The position numbers and the translations under genes were made by a program. A stretch of DNA of 5,934 nt, from positions 1 through 5,934 of the forward strand of contig JAVQXV010000190.1 in assembly GCA_033577755.1 (NCBI GenBank), given 5' to 3'. The number at the start of each line of letters is the position of its first letter. Position 1 is the first letter of the stretch. Source of the DNA: JANWXR01 sp033577755. Its GTDB lineage: Bacteria > Chloroflexota > Anaerolineae > Anaerolineales > UBA6663. Positions 5,501 through 5,934 of this stretch are shown here, in pieces. The notes under the pieces were generated by a model, which made no database searches, was not told where the DNA came from, and saw only the letters and a list, made by a program, of their open reading frames with translations.

Positions 5501-5934
5501 CGCGCTGCTCCGGTTTGCGCGGCGGTGGCGACTCTGGCCCCGCAGTTGCTGCAGAACCGGTCACCGGCGTCGAGCGCTGCGCCGCATTTGGCGCAGGTTA
5601 CGCCGGATTCGCCCTTGCGTTGTGCAGCGCGGGCGCGGCGGCGCGCAATGGCCTGCTCAATTTCGTCGTCGAGGGAGGCCGGGGCGGAGGCGCCCAGCTC
5701 ATCCAGCCGTTTGAGCACGGCCACGCCGCGCGCTACCAGCTCGGCGCGCTGTGGCGCATAGTCTTCGGTCGTAATCTTTCCGGTGGCGTGGTCGAAGTCC
5801 AGGTCACGCAGGGCGATAAGCAACGCTTCGCGTTCGGCGTTCAGGGCCTCGACCTCGGTCACCCGCTTCTCGCGCAGCGCGCGCTGTTCGAGGAACGGCT
5901 GGAGGACGAAGAACGCCACGCCGATCAGCAACGC
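5497..5934 (-). CDS. CcmI-like single-helix membrane protein with C-terminal zinc ribbon (partial, N-terminus outside window)
   Basis: The visible part is 145 codons and stays open to the window edge. The TTG at 5931 falls inside the membrane segment, so the true start lies beyond it. Numbered from that TTG: residues 1-14 (LLIGVAFFVLQPFL) are the visible end of a transmembrane helix; 15-80 are charged and helical, with LRDLDFDHATGKITTEDY at 41-58, resembling the cytoplasmic segment after the first helix of CcmI, a cytochrome c maturation factor; 84-108 are Arg-rich; 113-130 are a zinc ribbon, CAKC-x10-CSNC (C113, C116, C127, C130). The tail is Ala-rich. The stop overlaps the cytochrome gene start by ATGA, indicating one operon. 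A role in cytochrome c biogenesis is inferred from the motif and neighbour; the CcmI apocytochrome-binding TPR domain is absent. A generic zinc-ribbon membrane protein is the conservative name. Confidence 0.8.
   Translation of the reverse strand, partial: ALLIGVAFFVLQPFLEQRALREKRVTEVEALNAEREALLIALRDLDFDHATGKITTEDYAPQRAELVARGVAVLKRLDELGASAPASLDDEIEQAIARRRARAAQRKGESGVTCAKCGAALDAGDRFCSNCGARVATAAQTGAAR
5508..5511 (-). promoter_or_regulatory. Shine-Dalgarno GGAG for the cytochrome gene
   Basis: GGAG on the minus strand lies 7 nt before ATG 5500 and within the end of the preceding gene. It fixes this start and supports direct ribosome loading besides coupling through the ATGA overlap. Confidence 0.7.

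Noticed and set aside
4397..5761. Open frame of 454 codons on the plus strand, opposite the cytochrome and zinc-ribbon genes
   Set aside because: Its Arg/Gly/Val/His-rich translation shows no domain, and it is antisense to well-supported haem motifs and a zinc ribbon. It is explained by GC-rich codon use on the other strand.

Overview
The window is GC-rich chromosomal DNA, most consistent with a member of the Chloroflexota (Anaerolineae-like). This lineage is an inference from gene style: an apparently doubly anchored multidomain cytochrome c protein, a single-helix CcmI-like protein with a zinc ribbon, and degenerate short-period repeats in the intergenic gaps. It is not proven. All five protein genes belong to recognisable families, and I see no phage, transposase, CRISPR array, tRNA or rRNA.

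Layout. Positions 1-109 are a leader made of two opposed arrays of 7-nt repeats, purine-rich then pyrimidine-rich. Positions 110-1765 (+) encode a PucR-family transcriptional activator. After a 177-nt gap with a TATAAT box and a 9-nt repeat, 1943-2782 (+) encodes a thioredoxin-TPR protein of the CnoX/YbbN type that keeps a CGPC active site. After an 83-nt gap with a third short repeat, about 2866-3609 (+) encodes an Sfp-type 4'-phosphopantetheinyl transferase whose conserved N-terminus extends past its only normal start codon. On the opposite strand, 5934-5497 (the start lies outside the window) encodes a membrane protein with a CcmI-like segment and a zinc ribbon. It overlaps by ATGA the gene at 5500-3590, a lipoprotein with two c-type haem domains, a large beta-rich extracytoplasmic part, a transmembrane helix and a cytoplasmic tail.

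How the genes relate. The two minus-strand genes form a translationally coupled pair that looks like the end of a cytochrome c biogenesis or respiratory operon. Both products carry the same short cytoplasmic motif after a transmembrane helix. The three plus-strand genes share no obvious pathway: one regulator, one proteostasis protein and one carrier-protein-activating enzyme. The two gene sets converge and overlap tail to tail by 20 bp.

The most unusual features are: (i) short-period degenerate tandem repeats upstream of every plus-strand gene, with similar sequence inside one coding region; (ii) the missing conventional start codon of the phosphopantetheinyl transferase; (iii) the motif shared between the cytochrome tail and its CcmI-like neighbour; (iv) the second haem domain, which lacks the usual methionine ligand. 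I found no convincing wholly new system.
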